Source: Methylophilus sp. 13
GTDB taxonomy: Bacteria > Pseudomonadota > Gammaproteobacteria > Burkholderiales > Methylophilaceae
Assembly: GCF_015354335.1 (NCBI RefSeq)
Contig: NZ_JADKYR010000003.1
Span: 641,508 to 705,507, forward strand
DNA length: 64,000 bases
Reading direction: 5' to 3'
Every line of letters begins with the position of its first letter. Within the stretch, counting starts at the first letter, position 1. Shown here one piece after another: positions 30,807-39,625 of this stretch. Below the pieces are notes generated by a model, which saw nothing but the letters and a program-made list of their open reading frames with translations, did not search any database and was not told the origin of the DNA. Made by a program: the position numbers and the translations under genes.

Positions 30807-31421
30807 ATGCCTGCCTTGGAAATCCGCCAGTTGGGGCTGACTGATTATGCAGCCACGCTGGCTGCCATGCAGGCATACACTGCCCAACGCACGACCAGTA
30901 CTCCTGACCAGCTCTGGGTCACCGAACATCCGCCTGTGTATACGCTAGGCCTCAACCGCCGCGGCGTGCGCCTGCCACAGAATGCAATTCCGGTGGTGAA
31001 TGTAGACCGCGGTGGCAAAATCACCTACCACGGCCCGGGCCAACTCATTATTTATTGCCTGATCGATCTGGCACGCGGCCACTTGAATGTCCGGCAACTT
31101 GTCTCCATCTTGGAACACAGCCTGATAGAATGGCTGGCCGCACAAGGCGTGGTGGCTGTTGCCCGCGCGGATGCGCCTGGCGTGTATGTAGACGGCAAAA
31201 AAATTGCCTCGCTGGGGCTACGCCTGAAAAACCAGTGCTGCTACCATGGCCTGAGTTTGAATATAGACATGGATTTACAGCCGTTTGCCGATATAGACCC
31301 GTGTGGTTATGCCGGCATGCAAATGACGCAAACCCGGGAATTAAATATTGCGCTGCAAATGTCTGACATTGCCGCCGATTTAACCCAACGATTGAAAGAG
31401 AAGCTGACGCATGTCAGATAA
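30807..31421 (+). CDS. lipB: Octanoyl-[acyl-carrier-protein]:protein N-octanoyltransferase
   Basis: LipB moves octanoate from acyl carrier protein to lipoyl domains, the first step of lipoate assembly. The catalytic Cys is in [12 protein letters not shown] and the partner Lys in [18 protein letters not shown]. The substrate-binding block [16 protein letters not shown] is intact. I chose ATG 30807; an upstream in-frame TTG overlaps ybeD without support. It overlaps lipA by 11 nt, so both lipoate genes are coupled. Confidence 0.96.
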   Translation: MPALEIRQLGLTDYAATLAAMQAYTAQRTTSTPDQLWVTEHPPVYTLGLNRRGVRLPQNAIPVVNVDRGGKITYHGPGQLIIYCLIDLARGHLNVRQLVSILEHSLIEWLAAQGVVAVARADAPGVYVDGKKIASLGLRLKNQCCYHGLSLNIDMDLQPFADIDPCGYAGMQMTQTRELNIALQMSDIAADLTQRLKEKLTHVR

Positions 31422-32394
31422 TTCGTCCCCAATAGATACAAGCAGCGCCCGTCCGGCCAAAAAAGTCGCTGGCGTGAAAGAAATCGACGCAGCAAAAACC
31501 TCGCGTATCCCGATCAAGATCGTGCCGCAACCCATGCTGCGCAAGCCCGAATGGATACGCATGAAAGTGCCGGATTCGGCACGGTTCCAGGAAATCAAGC
31601 AAGTCCTGCGCGACAACAATCTGCATACCGTCTGTGAAGAAGCCAGCTGCCCTAATATTGGCGAATGCTTTAGTGGCGGCACGGCGACCTTTATGATTCT
31701 GGGCGATATCTGCACCCGCCGTTGCCCGTTTTGTGATGTGGCGCATGGCAAACCCTTGCCGCCTGATCCGAATGAGCCAGAAAACCTCGCCCGCACCATC
31801 GCACAGATGAAACTGCGTTATGTGGTCGTCACCTCAGTAGACCGCGATGATTTGCCTGACGGTGGCGCGCAGCATTTTGTCGACTGCATCCGCGCCATTC
31901 GCGCCCAATCCCCAGCCATTAAAATTGAAATCCTGGTGCCAGATTTTAGGGGCCGCCTCGATATCTCGCTCAAAATTCTGCGTGAAGCACCGCCAGATGT
32001 CATGAACCATAACCTGGAAACGGTGCCGCGCTTGTATAAACAGGCGCGCCCTGGTTCTGACTACCAGCATTCGCTGGATTTGCTCAAACAGTTTGGTGAA
32101 CTGTACCCAACGGTGCCGACCAAATCTGGCTTGATGCTGGGCCTGGGTGAAACAGATGAGGAAATTTTAGAGGTCATGCGTGACCTGCGCGCACATGGCG
32201 TCAGCATGCTTACCCTGGGGCAATACTTGCAACCCAGCGTCCATCACTTGCCGGTGTTGAGATATGTCACGCCAGAGCGTTTTGAATGGTTTAAACAACA
32301 AGCCGATGCCATGGGCTTTGACAATGCGGCGAGCGGGCCCATGGTGCGCAGCAGCTATCATGCCGACCAGCAGGCGCATGCGGTCATCGCCTAA
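31411..32394 (+). CDS. lipA: Lipoyl synthase
   Basis: LipA is a radical-SAM enzyme that inserts two sulfurs into protein-bound octanoyl groups. Both 4Fe-4S sites are visible: the auxiliary-cluster cysteines in [12 protein letters not shown] and the radical-SAM CxxxCxxC in [13 protein letters not shown]. The C-terminal [13 protein letters not shown] carries the conserved serine. At 327 residues it is standard, with an N-terminal tail of about 60 residues. It closes the shape-lipoate block. Confidence 0.98.
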   Translation: MSDNSSPIDTSSARPAKKVAGVKEIDAAKTSRIPIKIVPQPMLRKPEWIRMKVPDSARFQEIKQVLRDNNLHTVCEEASCPNIGECFSGGTATFMILGDICTRRCPFCDVAHGKPLPPDPNEPENLARTIAQMKLRYVVVTSVDRDDLPDGGAQHFVDCIRAIRAQSPAIKIEILVPDFRGRLDISLKILREAPPDVMNHNLETVPRLYKQARPGSDYQHSLDLLKQFGELYPTVPTKSGLMLGLGETDEEILEVMRDLRAHGVSMLTLGQYLQPSVHHLPVLRYVTPERFEWFKQQADAMGFDNAASGPMVRSSYHADQQAHAVIA

Positions 32395-32452
32395 TCATTG
32401 CATCAGCAGTGCCGGATAACCGGTGAATAAAATAACAAGCACAGGAGCAACC

Positions 32453-33778
32453 ATGGTTCCACACTTAACCACGGCTTTAAGCGGCCCTCTCTACACGCTG
32501 GAAAAACGCGTTTTGCAAGCCATGCCGGATATTGAGCACTGGTTCCGCACCAAATGGCAGGAGATTCCCGCCCCGTTTTATGCCAGCGTGGACCTGCGCA
32601 ATGCCGGCTTCAAGATTGCCCCGGTGGATACCAACCTATTTCCAGGCGGCTTTAATAACCTGAATCCCGAATTTTTGAGCCTGGCTGTGCAAGCCGCACA
32701 AATGGCGGTCGAGAAAATCTGTCCAGATGCGCGCCGTTTACTACTGATCCCCGAAAACCATACCCGCAACACGTACTACCTGCGTAATGTGGTTGAGCTC
32801 TGTCACATTCTCAAAACCGCCGGCATGGAAGTCCGTGTCGGCAGCTTGTCGCCAGAGATTACCGAGATCACCAAACTAGAAACCCATGATGGCTTGCCGC
32901 TGGTACTGGAACCGCTGGTGCGCGTAAACAACCGCCTGCAACTGAAGGCGGCAACGTTTGAAGGCGTGGAGTACCCTGCCTTTGACAGCTGTGCCATTCT
33001 GCTCAATAACGATTTGTCCGGTGGCGTGCCCGACCTGCTGCAAGGCCTGGAGCAAACCCTGATTCCACCGTTACATGCAGGCTGGTTCAGTCGACGCAAA
33101 TCGCAGCACTTTAGCGCGTATAACACTGTTGTCGATGAGTTCTCGCAATTGCTGCAGATTGACCCCTGGTTGCTAAATCCTTACTTTGATACCGCCAGCG
33201 GCCTGGACTTTCACGCCCGGGTGGGTGAAGACCTGCTGGCCGATAAGGTCGAAGCCATCCTGAAAAAAACGCAGGCCAAATACGACGAATATGGCATCAC
33301 GCAGCCACCGTTTGCGATTGTCAAAGCCGATGCAGGTACCTATGGCATGGGCATCATGAGCGTGAAATCGGCCGACGAGGTACGCGACCTCAATCGCAAG
33401 GCGCGTAACAAAATGTCGGTGATCAAAGAAGGCATGCAAGTGTCTGAAGTGATGATCCAGGAAGGCGTTTATACCTTTGAAAGTATCAATGACGCGGTAG
33501 CCGAGCCAGTGGTGTATATGATGGATCACTTTGTGATTGGCGGTTTTTACCGTGTGCACACCGGCCGTGGCGTCGATGAGAACCTGAATGCGCCCGGCAT
33601 GCACTTTGCCCCGCTCGCGTTTGAAAAACCCTGCACCCTGCCCGACTGTGCCGGCGCCCCCGACGCGCCCCCCAACCGCTTCTATGCTTATGGCGTGGTC
33701 GCAAGACTGGCCCTGTTAGCGGCTGGCCTCGAGCTGCAAGCGCGGGACCTGCCGGAAAACGACCTGCTCACCGCATAG
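32453..33778 (+). CDS. gshA: Glutamate-cysteine ligase (Acidithiobacillus-type GshA)
   Basis: This enzyme joins glutamate and cysteine, the first step of glutathione synthesis. The sequence is unlike E. coli GshA. It matches the proteobacterial form first defined in Acidithiobacillus ferrooxidans, judged by blocks VDLRNAGFKIAPVDTNLFPGGFNN, IPENHTRNTYYLRN and KADAGTYGMGIMSV, and by pairing with gshB. AGGAG lies 6 nt before ATG 32453; an in-frame GTG at 32423 is less likely. It is 12 nt from gshB, forming a two-gene glutathione operon. ATP-dependent ligase chemistry is inferred from the family. Confidence 0.92.
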   Translation: MVPHLTTALSGPLYTLEKRVLQAMPDIEHWFRTKWQEIPAPFYASVDLRNAGFKIAPVDTNLFPGGFNNLNPEFLSLAVQAAQMAVEKICPDARRLLLIPENHTRNTYYLRNVVELCHILKTAGMEVRVGSLSPEITEITKLETHDGLPLVLEPLVRVNNRLQLKAATFEGVEYPAFDSCAILLNNDLSGGVPDLLQGLEQTLIPPLHAGWFSRRKSQHFSAYNTVVDEFSQLLQIDPWLLNPYFDTASGLDFHARVGEDLLADKVEAILKKTQAKYDEYGITQPPFAIVKADAGTYGMGIMSVKSADEVRDLNRKARNKMSVIKEGMQVSEVMIQEGVYTFESINDAVAEPVVYMMDHFVIGGFYRVHTGRGVDENLNAPGMHFAPLAFEKPCTLPDCAGAPDAPPNRFYAYGVVARLALLAAGLELQARDLPENDLLTA

Positions 33779-33790
33779 CAAAGGTTCATC

Positions 33791-34726
33791 ATGAAACTGC
33801 TGTTTATTCTTGATCCACTGACCTCACTCAAAAGTTACAAAGACACCAGCCTTGCCATCATGCGCGCGGCGCAAGCGCGTGGACACGTGCTATGGGTCTG
33901 CGAACAACACGACTGGCACTTGCAGCAAGCCGAGGTCAAGGTGGATGCGCAGACATTTGCGTTTAATGCAGACGGGCACTGGCAAACCGGTGACAAAACC
34001 ACACAAGCCCCCGCAAGTTTTGATGCCGTGCTGATGCGTAAAGACCCGCCGTTTGATAACGAATACCTGTATAGCACCTATTTGCTTGAGCTGGCGCAAC
34101 AGCAAGGGGCACGTATCATTAACGACCCGTCATCCATTCGCGGCTGGAACGAAAAACTATCTGTCGCGCGCTTTCCGCAATTTGCCCCGCCGTTTATCGT
34201 CACCAGCCTGCAAAGCAAAATTCTGGCCTTTCTGGCCGAACATCAGGACATCATCGTCAAACCGCTGGATGGCATGGGTGGTAGCGGCATTTTCCGCTTG
34301 CGTCAGGACGACCCCAATATTTACGCCATCCTGGAAACGCTGACCCGATTTGAAGCACAAACCATCATGGTCCAGCGCTATATTCCAGAGATCGTCAAAG
34401 GTGACAAGCGCATCCTGATCATCAACGGTGAACCCCTGCCCTACGCCCTCGCCCGCATCCCCAAAACCGGCGAAACCCGTGGCAACCTGGCCGCCGGCGG
34501 CAAAGGCGTGGCCCAGCCCCTGACTGCCCGTGACAAAGAAATTGCCGAGACCGTCGGCAGTGTGCTGAAACAACACGGCCTGTTTTTAGTCGGGCTGGAC
34601 GTGATTGGCGACTACCTGACCGAAGTGAATGTCACCAGCCCAACTGGCATGGTAGAGATTGCGGCACAAACAGACTGTGATCCGGCCAGAGTGATGCTAG
34701 AGGCGCTGGAAAAGCAGATGGCCTGA
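33791..34726 (+). CDS. gshB: Glutathione synthase
   Basis: GshB adds glycine to gamma-glutamylcysteine, completing glutathione. The ATP-grasp features are clear: IVKPLDGMGGSGIFRL, QRYIPEIVKGDKRILIINGEP and the magnesium-binding end DVIGDYLTEVNVTSPTG. The N-terminal fold starts KLLFILDPLTSLKSYKDTSL as in proteobacterial GshB. Length 311 is normal. It follows gshA by 12 nt. Confidence 0.97.
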   Translation: MKLLFILDPLTSLKSYKDTSLAIMRAAQARGHVLWVCEQHDWHLQQAEVKVDAQTFAFNADGHWQTGDKTTQAPASFDAVLMRKDPPFDNEYLYSTYLLELAQQQGARIINDPSSIRGWNEKLSVARFPQFAPPFIVTSLQSKILAFLAEHQDIIVKPLDGMGGSGIFRLRQDDPNIYAILETLTRFEAQTIMVQRYIPEIVKGDKRILIINGEPLPYALARIPKTGETRGNLAAGGKGVAQPLTARDKEIAETVGSVLKQHGLFLVGLDVIGDYLTEVNVTSPTGMVEIAAQTDCDPARVMLEALEKQMA

Positions 34727-34845
34727 CTTGCCCGTCTCATCCTTAACGCGATCATATTCCCCCTACTGACAGCCGATTTTGTTAACATTATCCAGTGCGG
34801 GTAAGTCCATCATGACTGCCTCGCTATCGTTGCAGGAGTGTCATC

Positions 34846-36117
34846 ATGCGGGTCTTAGTGCTGGGTTCTGGGGTCATAGGCGTTACAAGCGCTTATTATC
34901 TGGCGTTAAAAGGCTTTGAAGTCACGGTCATAGACCGTCAACCAGCGGTCGCCCTGGAGACCAGTTTTGCCAATGCAGGGCAAATTTCACCAGGTTATTC
35001 CGCCCCTTGGGCCAGCCCGGATGTGCCCCTCAAGGCGCTTAAATGGCTGTTTCAGCGCCATGCGCCACTCTCACTCAAACCGGATTTCACGCGTTGGCAA
35101 TGTCAATGGATTGCACAGTTTTTAAGCAATTGCTCGCTCGAACGTTATGAATTGAATAAATCACGCATGGTGCGTCTGGCCGAGTATAGCCGCGATTGTC
35201 TGCGTCGTTTGCGCGCAGAGACGGGCTTGCATTATGAGCAACGCAGTCAAGGGACCTTACAGGTATTCCGCACCAAAAAACAACTTGCTGCCGAAGCCAA
35301 GGATATTGCCGTACTTGAACGCATGGGCGTGCCGTTTGAGCATTTGGATGCGGCAGGCTGTGTACGCATTGAACCCGCACTGGTTCACGTCCAAGATGCG
35401 TTGCTGGGTGGGTTGTATCTGCCTGGGGATGAAACCGGGGATTGCCAGCTATTTACCACGCAACTGGCAGCCAAGGCGCAAGCGCTTGGGGTGAAGTTCA
35501 GACAAGAAACGCAAATACACCGCTTACTGACACAGCAAAGCCAGTTGCTTGGCGTAGAAGTGCAAACGGCAAATGGTGTAGAAGTATTGCAGGCAGACCA
35601 TTATGTGGTCGCCCTTGGCAGCTACTCGCGCCAACTTTCCCAGGCATTGGGACTCAATCTGCCGGTCTATCCCGTAAAAGGCTATTCTTTGACCGTGCCC
35701 CTGATCAACGCTGCAGCCGCCCCCGTGTCCACCGTGATGGATGAGACTTATAAGGTGGCCATTACGCGCTTTGACCAGCGCATCCGGGTGGGCGGGATGG
35801 CGGAATTGCATGGGTTTGATTTAAGCCTCAACCCAAGCCGCCGAGCCACGCTGGAATTTGTATTCAACGGTTTGTTCCCGTATGCCGGGGATGTCGCACA
35901 AGCGCAATTCTGGACGGGGCTGCGCCCCATGACCCCGGATGGCACGCCGCTGATCGGCCAGGCAAGCGCGGCTTACCCCAATGTGTGGCTCAATACCGGG
36001 CACGGCACGCTGGGTTGGACCATGGCCTGTGGCTCCGGGCAAGTACTGGCCGATTTGATGGCGCAGGAGACACCGGCCATCGAGACGCAAGACCTGCAAC
36101 TTTCCCGCTATCTCTAG
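34846..36117 (+). CDS. dadA: D-amino acid dehydrogenase small subunit
   Basis: DadA is a membrane-associated flavoenzyme that oxidises D-amino acids, chiefly D-alanine, to keto acids, passing electrons to quinones. The FAD Rossmann motif is at the start, [19 protein letters not shown], followed by family blocks [20 protein letters not shown] and [17 protein letters not shown]. Length 423 is typical. GCAGGAG lies before the ATG. No dadX racemase or Lrp-type regulator is adjacent, so it is monocistronic. It converges on the bestrophin gene. Confidence 0.93.
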   Translation: MRVLVLGSGVIGVTSAYYLALKGFEVTVIDRQPAVALETSFANAGQISPGYSAPWASPDVPLKALKWLFQRHAPLSLKPDFTRWQCQWIAQFLSNCSLERYELNKSRMVRLAEYSRDCLRRLRAETGLHYEQRSQGTLQVFRTKKQLAAEAKDIAVLERMGVPFEHLDAAGCVRIEPALVHVQDALLGGLYLPGDETGDCQLFTTQLAAKAQALGVKFRQETQIHRLLTQQSQLLGVEVQTANGVEVLQADHYVVALGSYSRQLSQALGLNLPVYPVKGYSLTVPLINAAAAPVSTVMDETYKVAITRFDQRIRVGGMAELHGFDLSLNPSRRATLEFVFNGLFPYAGDVAQAQFWTGLRPMTPDGTPLIGQASAAYPNVWLNTGHGTLGWTMACGSGQVLADLMAQETPAIETQDLQLSRYL

Positions 36118-36182
36118 CCGCGGTCACCCAAGCCATCGCTGCTATTGAGTAAAATCACTCAGTAGAGAAATCGTCTGTGCAC

Positions 36183-37103
36183 TTACATCAGTACAAATTC
36201 TTTGGCGGTCGGCAACGCGGGCAAATCACTTTGCCCCAAGGCTTCCATGAGCTCAATGTCTATGACTTCAGTCAGCGCGTTGATCGGCAGCGCATTGGCA
36301 ATCGGGGCAAAAGGCTCTTCGAGTTCATTACCGAGGGCATCGAGTCCAAACAGGGTATAAGCTGCCAATGCAGTCACAAACGGCGTGGCCCAGCCCAGGG
36401 TATTGGCAAAACAAAAGGGCATCAAAAAACAAAAAGTATAGGCGGTGCGGTGCAACAATAAGGTGTAGCCAAACGGAATCGGCGTGTTCTGGATCCGTTC
36501 ACAGGCGGCTTGCGTCGCCGCCAGCTTCTGAATCAATTCTTCGAGCAAATTAAACTGTATAGGCTGGATGCGGCCCTCCGCCAATGCCTGAATCAGGATG
36601 CGCTCCATGGCACGTAAAATGACTTCTGGCGGATTTTTGCTCTGCAAGTATGCTTCTGCCACGGGCGCGGCTAACAGTTGCTTGATCCGTGGTAGTTGAT
36701 CCCCTGGACGCAGCTGCTTCAGCAACGCGTGCGCGTAAGCAATATTGCATTCCAGCAATTGCTTGCGGGCGGCACTGAGTTCACCCTGGGTATCCAGTAT
36801 CTGGCTCAAGCGTGCCAGGTTTCTCGCGGTGAGCATAAACTCACCCCACACCTTCCTCGCCTCCCACCAGCGCTCATAACAGGCGTTGTTTCTAAAGGCG
36901 AGAAAAATAGACAGCGTGATGCCAAGCAAGGCGAACGGCCCGCCATCAAACTTGGGTAACCAGTCGGGCTTCAAGGTATAAATCGAGACCACGACGGCTG
37001 ACAGTGTTGCCACAAATGTCAGCAGCGGCATGATCTTGAGCACGATAGAACCTTTGATGATAAAAAACAGTTCAAACAAGTGCGGTCTTGGTCTAACAAT
37101 CAA
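36183..37103 (-). CDS. Bestrophin-like membrane protein (anion channel family)
   Basis: This is a 306-residue integral membrane protein of the bacterial bestrophin family (UPF0187/YneE). The conserved start IVRPRPHLFELFFIIKGSIV, the segment LSIFLAFRNNACYERWWEARKVWGE and the C-terminal LGNELEEPFAPIANALPINAL are recognisable. Bacterial members form pentameric channels; ion selectivity differs between members and cannot be read here. The gene is isolated and convergent with dadA. Its promoter region is the 185-nt gap before msrB. Confidence 0.9.
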   Translation of the reverse strand: MIVRPRPHLFELFFIIKGSIVLKIMPLLTFVATLSAVVVSIYTLKPDWLPKFDGGPFALLGITLSIFLAFRNNACYERWWEARKVWGEFMLTARNLARLSQILDTQGELSAARKQLLECNIAYAHALLKQLRPGDQLPRIKQLLAAPVAEAYLQSKNPPEVILRAMERILIQALAEGRIQPIQFNLLEELIQKLAATQAACERIQNTPIPFGYTLLLHRTAYTFCFLMPFCFANTLGWATPFVTALAAYTLFGLDALGNELEEPFAPIANALPINALTEVIDIELMEALGQSDLPALPTAKEFVLM

Positions 37104-37288
37104 GGCATGTCTCCCGTCTGGTGAACTATCACACCAGTGATATACTCGATAGTTTGTAGTTTATCTGTCAGCGCGGGTCGCAAATGTGGCGATAAGACAT
37201 GGAAATGCATGATTTAACGCCGTTTTCCCAGCGCTATACAAGATGAGAACCTTCAACAGAGACAAGTCACCGGGTTGGAAATTGATGG

Positions 37289-37744
37289 ATGGATATCATG
37301 CTTAAATGGAAAGATATACTTAAACTCTCGCGCGAAGGGAATCTGCCCCCAGAACGCAAATTGCAAAAATCCGTGCGTGCCTGGCGCGAGATTTTGGATG
37401 ACGATGTGTTTGCCATTACACGTTTAAGTGCCACCGAGCGGCCGTTTTCGTCAGAAATGTGTGTGGCGTTTACGCCAGGGCGCTATGCCTGCGCCTGTTG
37501 CGCGCAAACGCTGTTTGATTCTAGCCAAAAGTTTGACTCTGCCTCAGGTTGGCCTTCTTTTGACCAGCCCCTTGCAAAGAATGCGATTGCTTATTACGCC
37601 GACGATAGCCATGGCATGCAACGCGTAGAAGTGAAGTGCAATGTGTGTGATGCGCATTTGGGCCACGTCTTCCCCGATGGCAAAACAGAGAGTGGACTGC
37701 GCTATTGCATTAATGGCAAAGCGATTGCATTTGTCGCCCAGTAG
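37289..37744 (+). CDS. msrB: Peptide-methionine (R)-S-oxide reductase
   Basis: MsrB reduces methionine-R-sulfoxide in proteins. The zinc-binding CxxC pairs are visible in YACACCAQTLF and CNVCDAHLGHVF, and the substrate pocket in FDSASGWPSF. The catalytic cysteine is in LRYCING at about residue 140, where the usual following Ser is Gly. The N-terminal 30 residues (LKWKDILKLSREGN...) are longer than in minimal MsrB. ATG 37298 is an alternative start. It is convergent with the catalase-related gene across a terminator hairpin. Confidence 0.92.
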   Translation: MDIMLKWKDILKLSREGNLPPERKLQKSVRAWREILDDDVFAITRLSATERPFSSEMCVAFTPGRYACACCAQTLFDSSQKFDSASGWPSFDQPLAKNAIAYYADDSHGMQRVEVKCNVCDAHLGHVFPDGKTESGLRYCINGKAIAFVAQ

Positions 37745-37762
37745 TTGGCCGGCGTTAAAAGC

Positions 37763-37798
37763 AAACGGCGCGGTTTGCTCACGCAAACAACGCCGTTT
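37763..37798. terminator. Hairpin between convergent msrB and catalase-like genes
   Basis: An outer stem AAACGGCG/CGCCGTTT encloses an inner stem GTTTGC/GCAAAC with a TCAC loop. The sequence is symmetrical, so it may serve both strands. The downstream T run is short on either side, which lowers confidence. Confidence 0.5.
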
Positions 37799-37831
37799 CA
37801 GATTCAGCTCGCCATGCTTTGCTGAATAAGC

Positions 37832-38824
37832 TTAATGCGCCAATCTTCTGCCATAACTGACGGCATAAGCCGCTGGTCTGGCCAGCAAAATAGGATCTTT
37901 GCTAGGCGCAATGCCGTCTGTCAGCTGTAGCGGATTGAACATGATGGGCTTTTCAGCCGCTTTACTGTCTGCCACAGCCTTATTCAAGGTCAGTGTTCCT
38001 AACTCAATCACCTTGCGGCTGTCCGGCCAAACGACGGTCGCGTTGTTGACTTCATCCCCGGCGTCAGCCAGTTGCAGCAATAATTTATATTGCACCGCGC
38101 CTGTTTTTACACGCTCGACAATATCGGTCATCAGGTAGTCAGGTGCAGCTTTGTCAGCCGCTTCCTGGCTCAAAAATTTGGCGCCGGCCACGGGCACAAT
38201 CTGGTACCGGCCAAAGACGGTTTTACCTGCAGCATTGGTAAACTCAAACGCGTTCACGCCATAAAAAGGTTGCGTCGCAAAACTCACAGGCGCCGGTTTG
38301 GGTGTGGTCACAAATTTGAGTGCAGCTGGATGGCTGCCTAAAAACTGCTCGACTGGGCTAGGCTTGGCCGTACTGCCCTGAGAGTCACGCACGGCATTGA
38401 GCAAGCCCAGAAAGTCTTCTGGCGTCGCCGTTGGAAAAGCATTCACCGAGATACTGACGATATCCGTTGCGGTGCCATCCGGTAATTGAAAGCGGATCGC
38501 AATGCCTTTAGGAAACGCATTGCCATTGGCATCCGGAATATTTGGCACGCCGGTGGCATTCGAGTAGCGGACCAACACCGGCGTTGCCTTTTGGAAGTGT
38601 GTTGCTTTACTGACCGAAGCCGCCTGTGCAGAAGGGGTAAATGTCCCCTCCACCATCACGCCTTTGGCATGGTTGGCGCGGTAGCCGGCATGGGGGCCGC
38701 CGGATAAAGTGGTCAAGGTGTCCACCAATTGTTCGGTCACCGGTTTTTCCTCTGCAAATACCGACGGGCTGGAGACAGTCAATGCTGTGGCAAATAACAC
38801 GGCAACTAACGCTTGTATCTTCAT
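37832..38824 (-). CDS. Periplasmic catalase-related peroxidase (SrpA-like heme protein)
   Basis: This is a 330-residue exported member of the small catalase-related family, which acts as a peroxidase. A signal peptide (VLFATALTVSSPSVFA) is cleaved before EEKPV. The distal heme histidine is in YRANHAKGVMVEG (residue 52). The proximal tyrosine lies in the C-terminal RPAAYAVSYGRRL, the family ending. VRYSNATGVPNIPDANGNAFPKG matches the conserved substrate-channel block. It lies 85 nt downstream of the OhrR-like gene on the same strand. Control by peroxide through that regulator is inferred. Confidence 0.88.
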   Translation of the reverse strand: MKIQALVAVLFATALTVSSPSVFAEEKPVTEQLVDTLTTLSGGPHAGYRANHAKGVMVEGTFTPSAQAASVSKATHFQKATPVLVRYSNATGVPNIPDANGNAFPKGIAIRFQLPDGTATDIVSISVNAFPTATPEDFLGLLNAVRDSQGSTAKPSPVEQFLGSHPAALKFVTTPKPAPVSFATQPFYGVNAFEFTNAAGKTVFGRYQIVPVAGAKFLSQEAADKAAPDYLMTDIVERVKTGAVQYKLLLQLADAGDEVNNATVVWPDSRKVIELGTLTLNKAVADSKAAEKPIMFNPLQLTDGIAPSKDPILLARPAAYAVSYGRRLAH

Positions 38825-38909
38825 GTTGAATCCTTTCTATGAAAATTCATATTGTTTAAAATTAAATCGCACACTACTTAAAACACCATAAACCATTTGT
38901 TTATGTTTA

Positions 38910-39362
38910 CTACGCTTGATGCTGAATCAAATGGTTGCGCAGCGCATTCAAGCGCTCGCGTAACTCACCGACCTCTTGCAATGAGCAGCCCATGGCACAC
39001 AACATGTCATCCATAATCCCGGCGGCCTTCAGCCTCAGCTGACGGCCGGTCTGCGTCAGGCAGATAATCACTTGCCTTTCATCTTCGGTCGAGCGCACAC
39101 GCTGCAAAAATTCAGCGGCTTCCAGCCTTTTCAACAAAGGGGTCAGCGTTGCCGAATCCAGAAACAACTGCTCACCAATATCACTGACGGTACGCTGATC
39201 GCTCTCCCATAACACCATCATGACCAAATACTGCGGATAGGTTAATTCCAGTGTTTTGAGCAGTGGGCGATATACTTTGTTAATCGCCAGCGACAGCGAA
39301 TACACAGAAAAACATAACTGCTCATTAAGCAATGGCGTTTGGGTTGATGCAGAATTATTCAT
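38910..39362 (-). CDS. ohrR: OhrR-like MarR-family peroxide-sensing regulator
   Basis: This 150-residue winged-helix repressor resembles OhrR. OhrR senses organic hydroperoxides through a reactive N-terminal Cys. That cysteine is present at residue 17 in [13 protein letters not shown], followed by [27 protein letters not shown], the OhrR-type dimer and helix region. Two tyrosines that assist the Cys in known OhrR are also in this block. Three further cysteines occur later. The usual partner gene ohr is not adjacent. Instead a catalase-related protein follows. A palindrome lies 5 nt before its ATG and another further upstream. Confidence 0.88.
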   Translation of the reverse strand: MNNSASTQTPLLNEQLCFSVYSLSLAINKVYRPLLKTLELTYPQYLVMMVLWESDQRTVSDIGEQLFLDSATLTPLLKRLEAAEFLQRVRSTEDERQVIICLTQTGRQLRLKAAGIMDDMLCAMGCSLQEVGELRERLNALRNHLIQHQA

Positions 39363-39367
39363 ATACT

Positions 39368-39382
39368 GCGATTATAAATCGC
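39368..39382. promoter_or_regulatory. Inverted repeat directly before the ohrR-like start
   Basis: GCGATT-ATA-AATCGC is a perfect 6-bp inverted repeat ending 5 nt before the ATG, where the ribosome binding site would be. A half-site AATCGC also occurs in the gap before the catalase-like gene. It may be a second regulator site or a translation-blocking hairpin. Confidence 0.35.
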
Positions 39383-39413
39383 GTGCTATTATATTTTCAA
39401 CAACTTTTTAATC

Positions 39414-39485
39414 TTATTTGTTCAGCCACTGCATCATGTAGTGAATGATGAAGTTGGCTTTCTTGTGCATTCTGATTTGGCTCAT
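39414..39485 (-). CDS. Putative 23-residue basic micropeptide upstream of ohrR
   Basis: An ORF of 23 codons is preceded by AAAGGAGCGCAAG, an excellent Shine-Dalgarno at 6-7 nt from the ATG. The product starts MSQIRMHKKANFI and ends IHYMMQWLNK: basic, Met- and aromatic-rich, and able to form an amphipathic helix. It has no cysteine and no signal peptide. It lies 51 nt before ohrR on the same strand, downstream of a MarR-type palindrome, so it is probably the first unit of the ohrR operon. It could be a functional peptide or a leader ORF; no family is recognised. Confidence 0.5.
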   Translation of the reverse strand: MSQIRMHKKANFIIHYMMQWLNK

Positions 39486-39541
39486 CTTGCGCTCCTTTCA
39501 TGTATGAAGTGCATGATAAAACGCTTTTATTTTTAAATAAA

Positions 39542-39561
39542 ATTGAATTATTTAATTCAAT
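39542..39561. promoter_or_regulatory. MarR-type palindromic operator upstream of the micropeptide-ohrR operon
   Basis: ATTGAATTA-TT-TAATTCAAT has perfect 9-bp arms and the AT-rich form typical of MarR/OhrR sites. On the minus strand its TTGAAT could act as a -35 box, with TTTAAA 17 nt further on as a -10. Binding by the OhrR-like protein, with autorepression, is inferred from position. Confidence 0.58.
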
Positions 39562-39625
39562 CGATAAATAATTCTTATAGATAGGCCAGTTGCCTTGAAA
39601 TCAAGGCCTGGTGCGTAGCATTGAA

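Noticed and set aside
39592..39607. Inverted repeat GCCTTGA-AA-TCAAGGC after the EAL gene as a terminator
   Set aside because: The stem is short with a tiny loop and has no U run.
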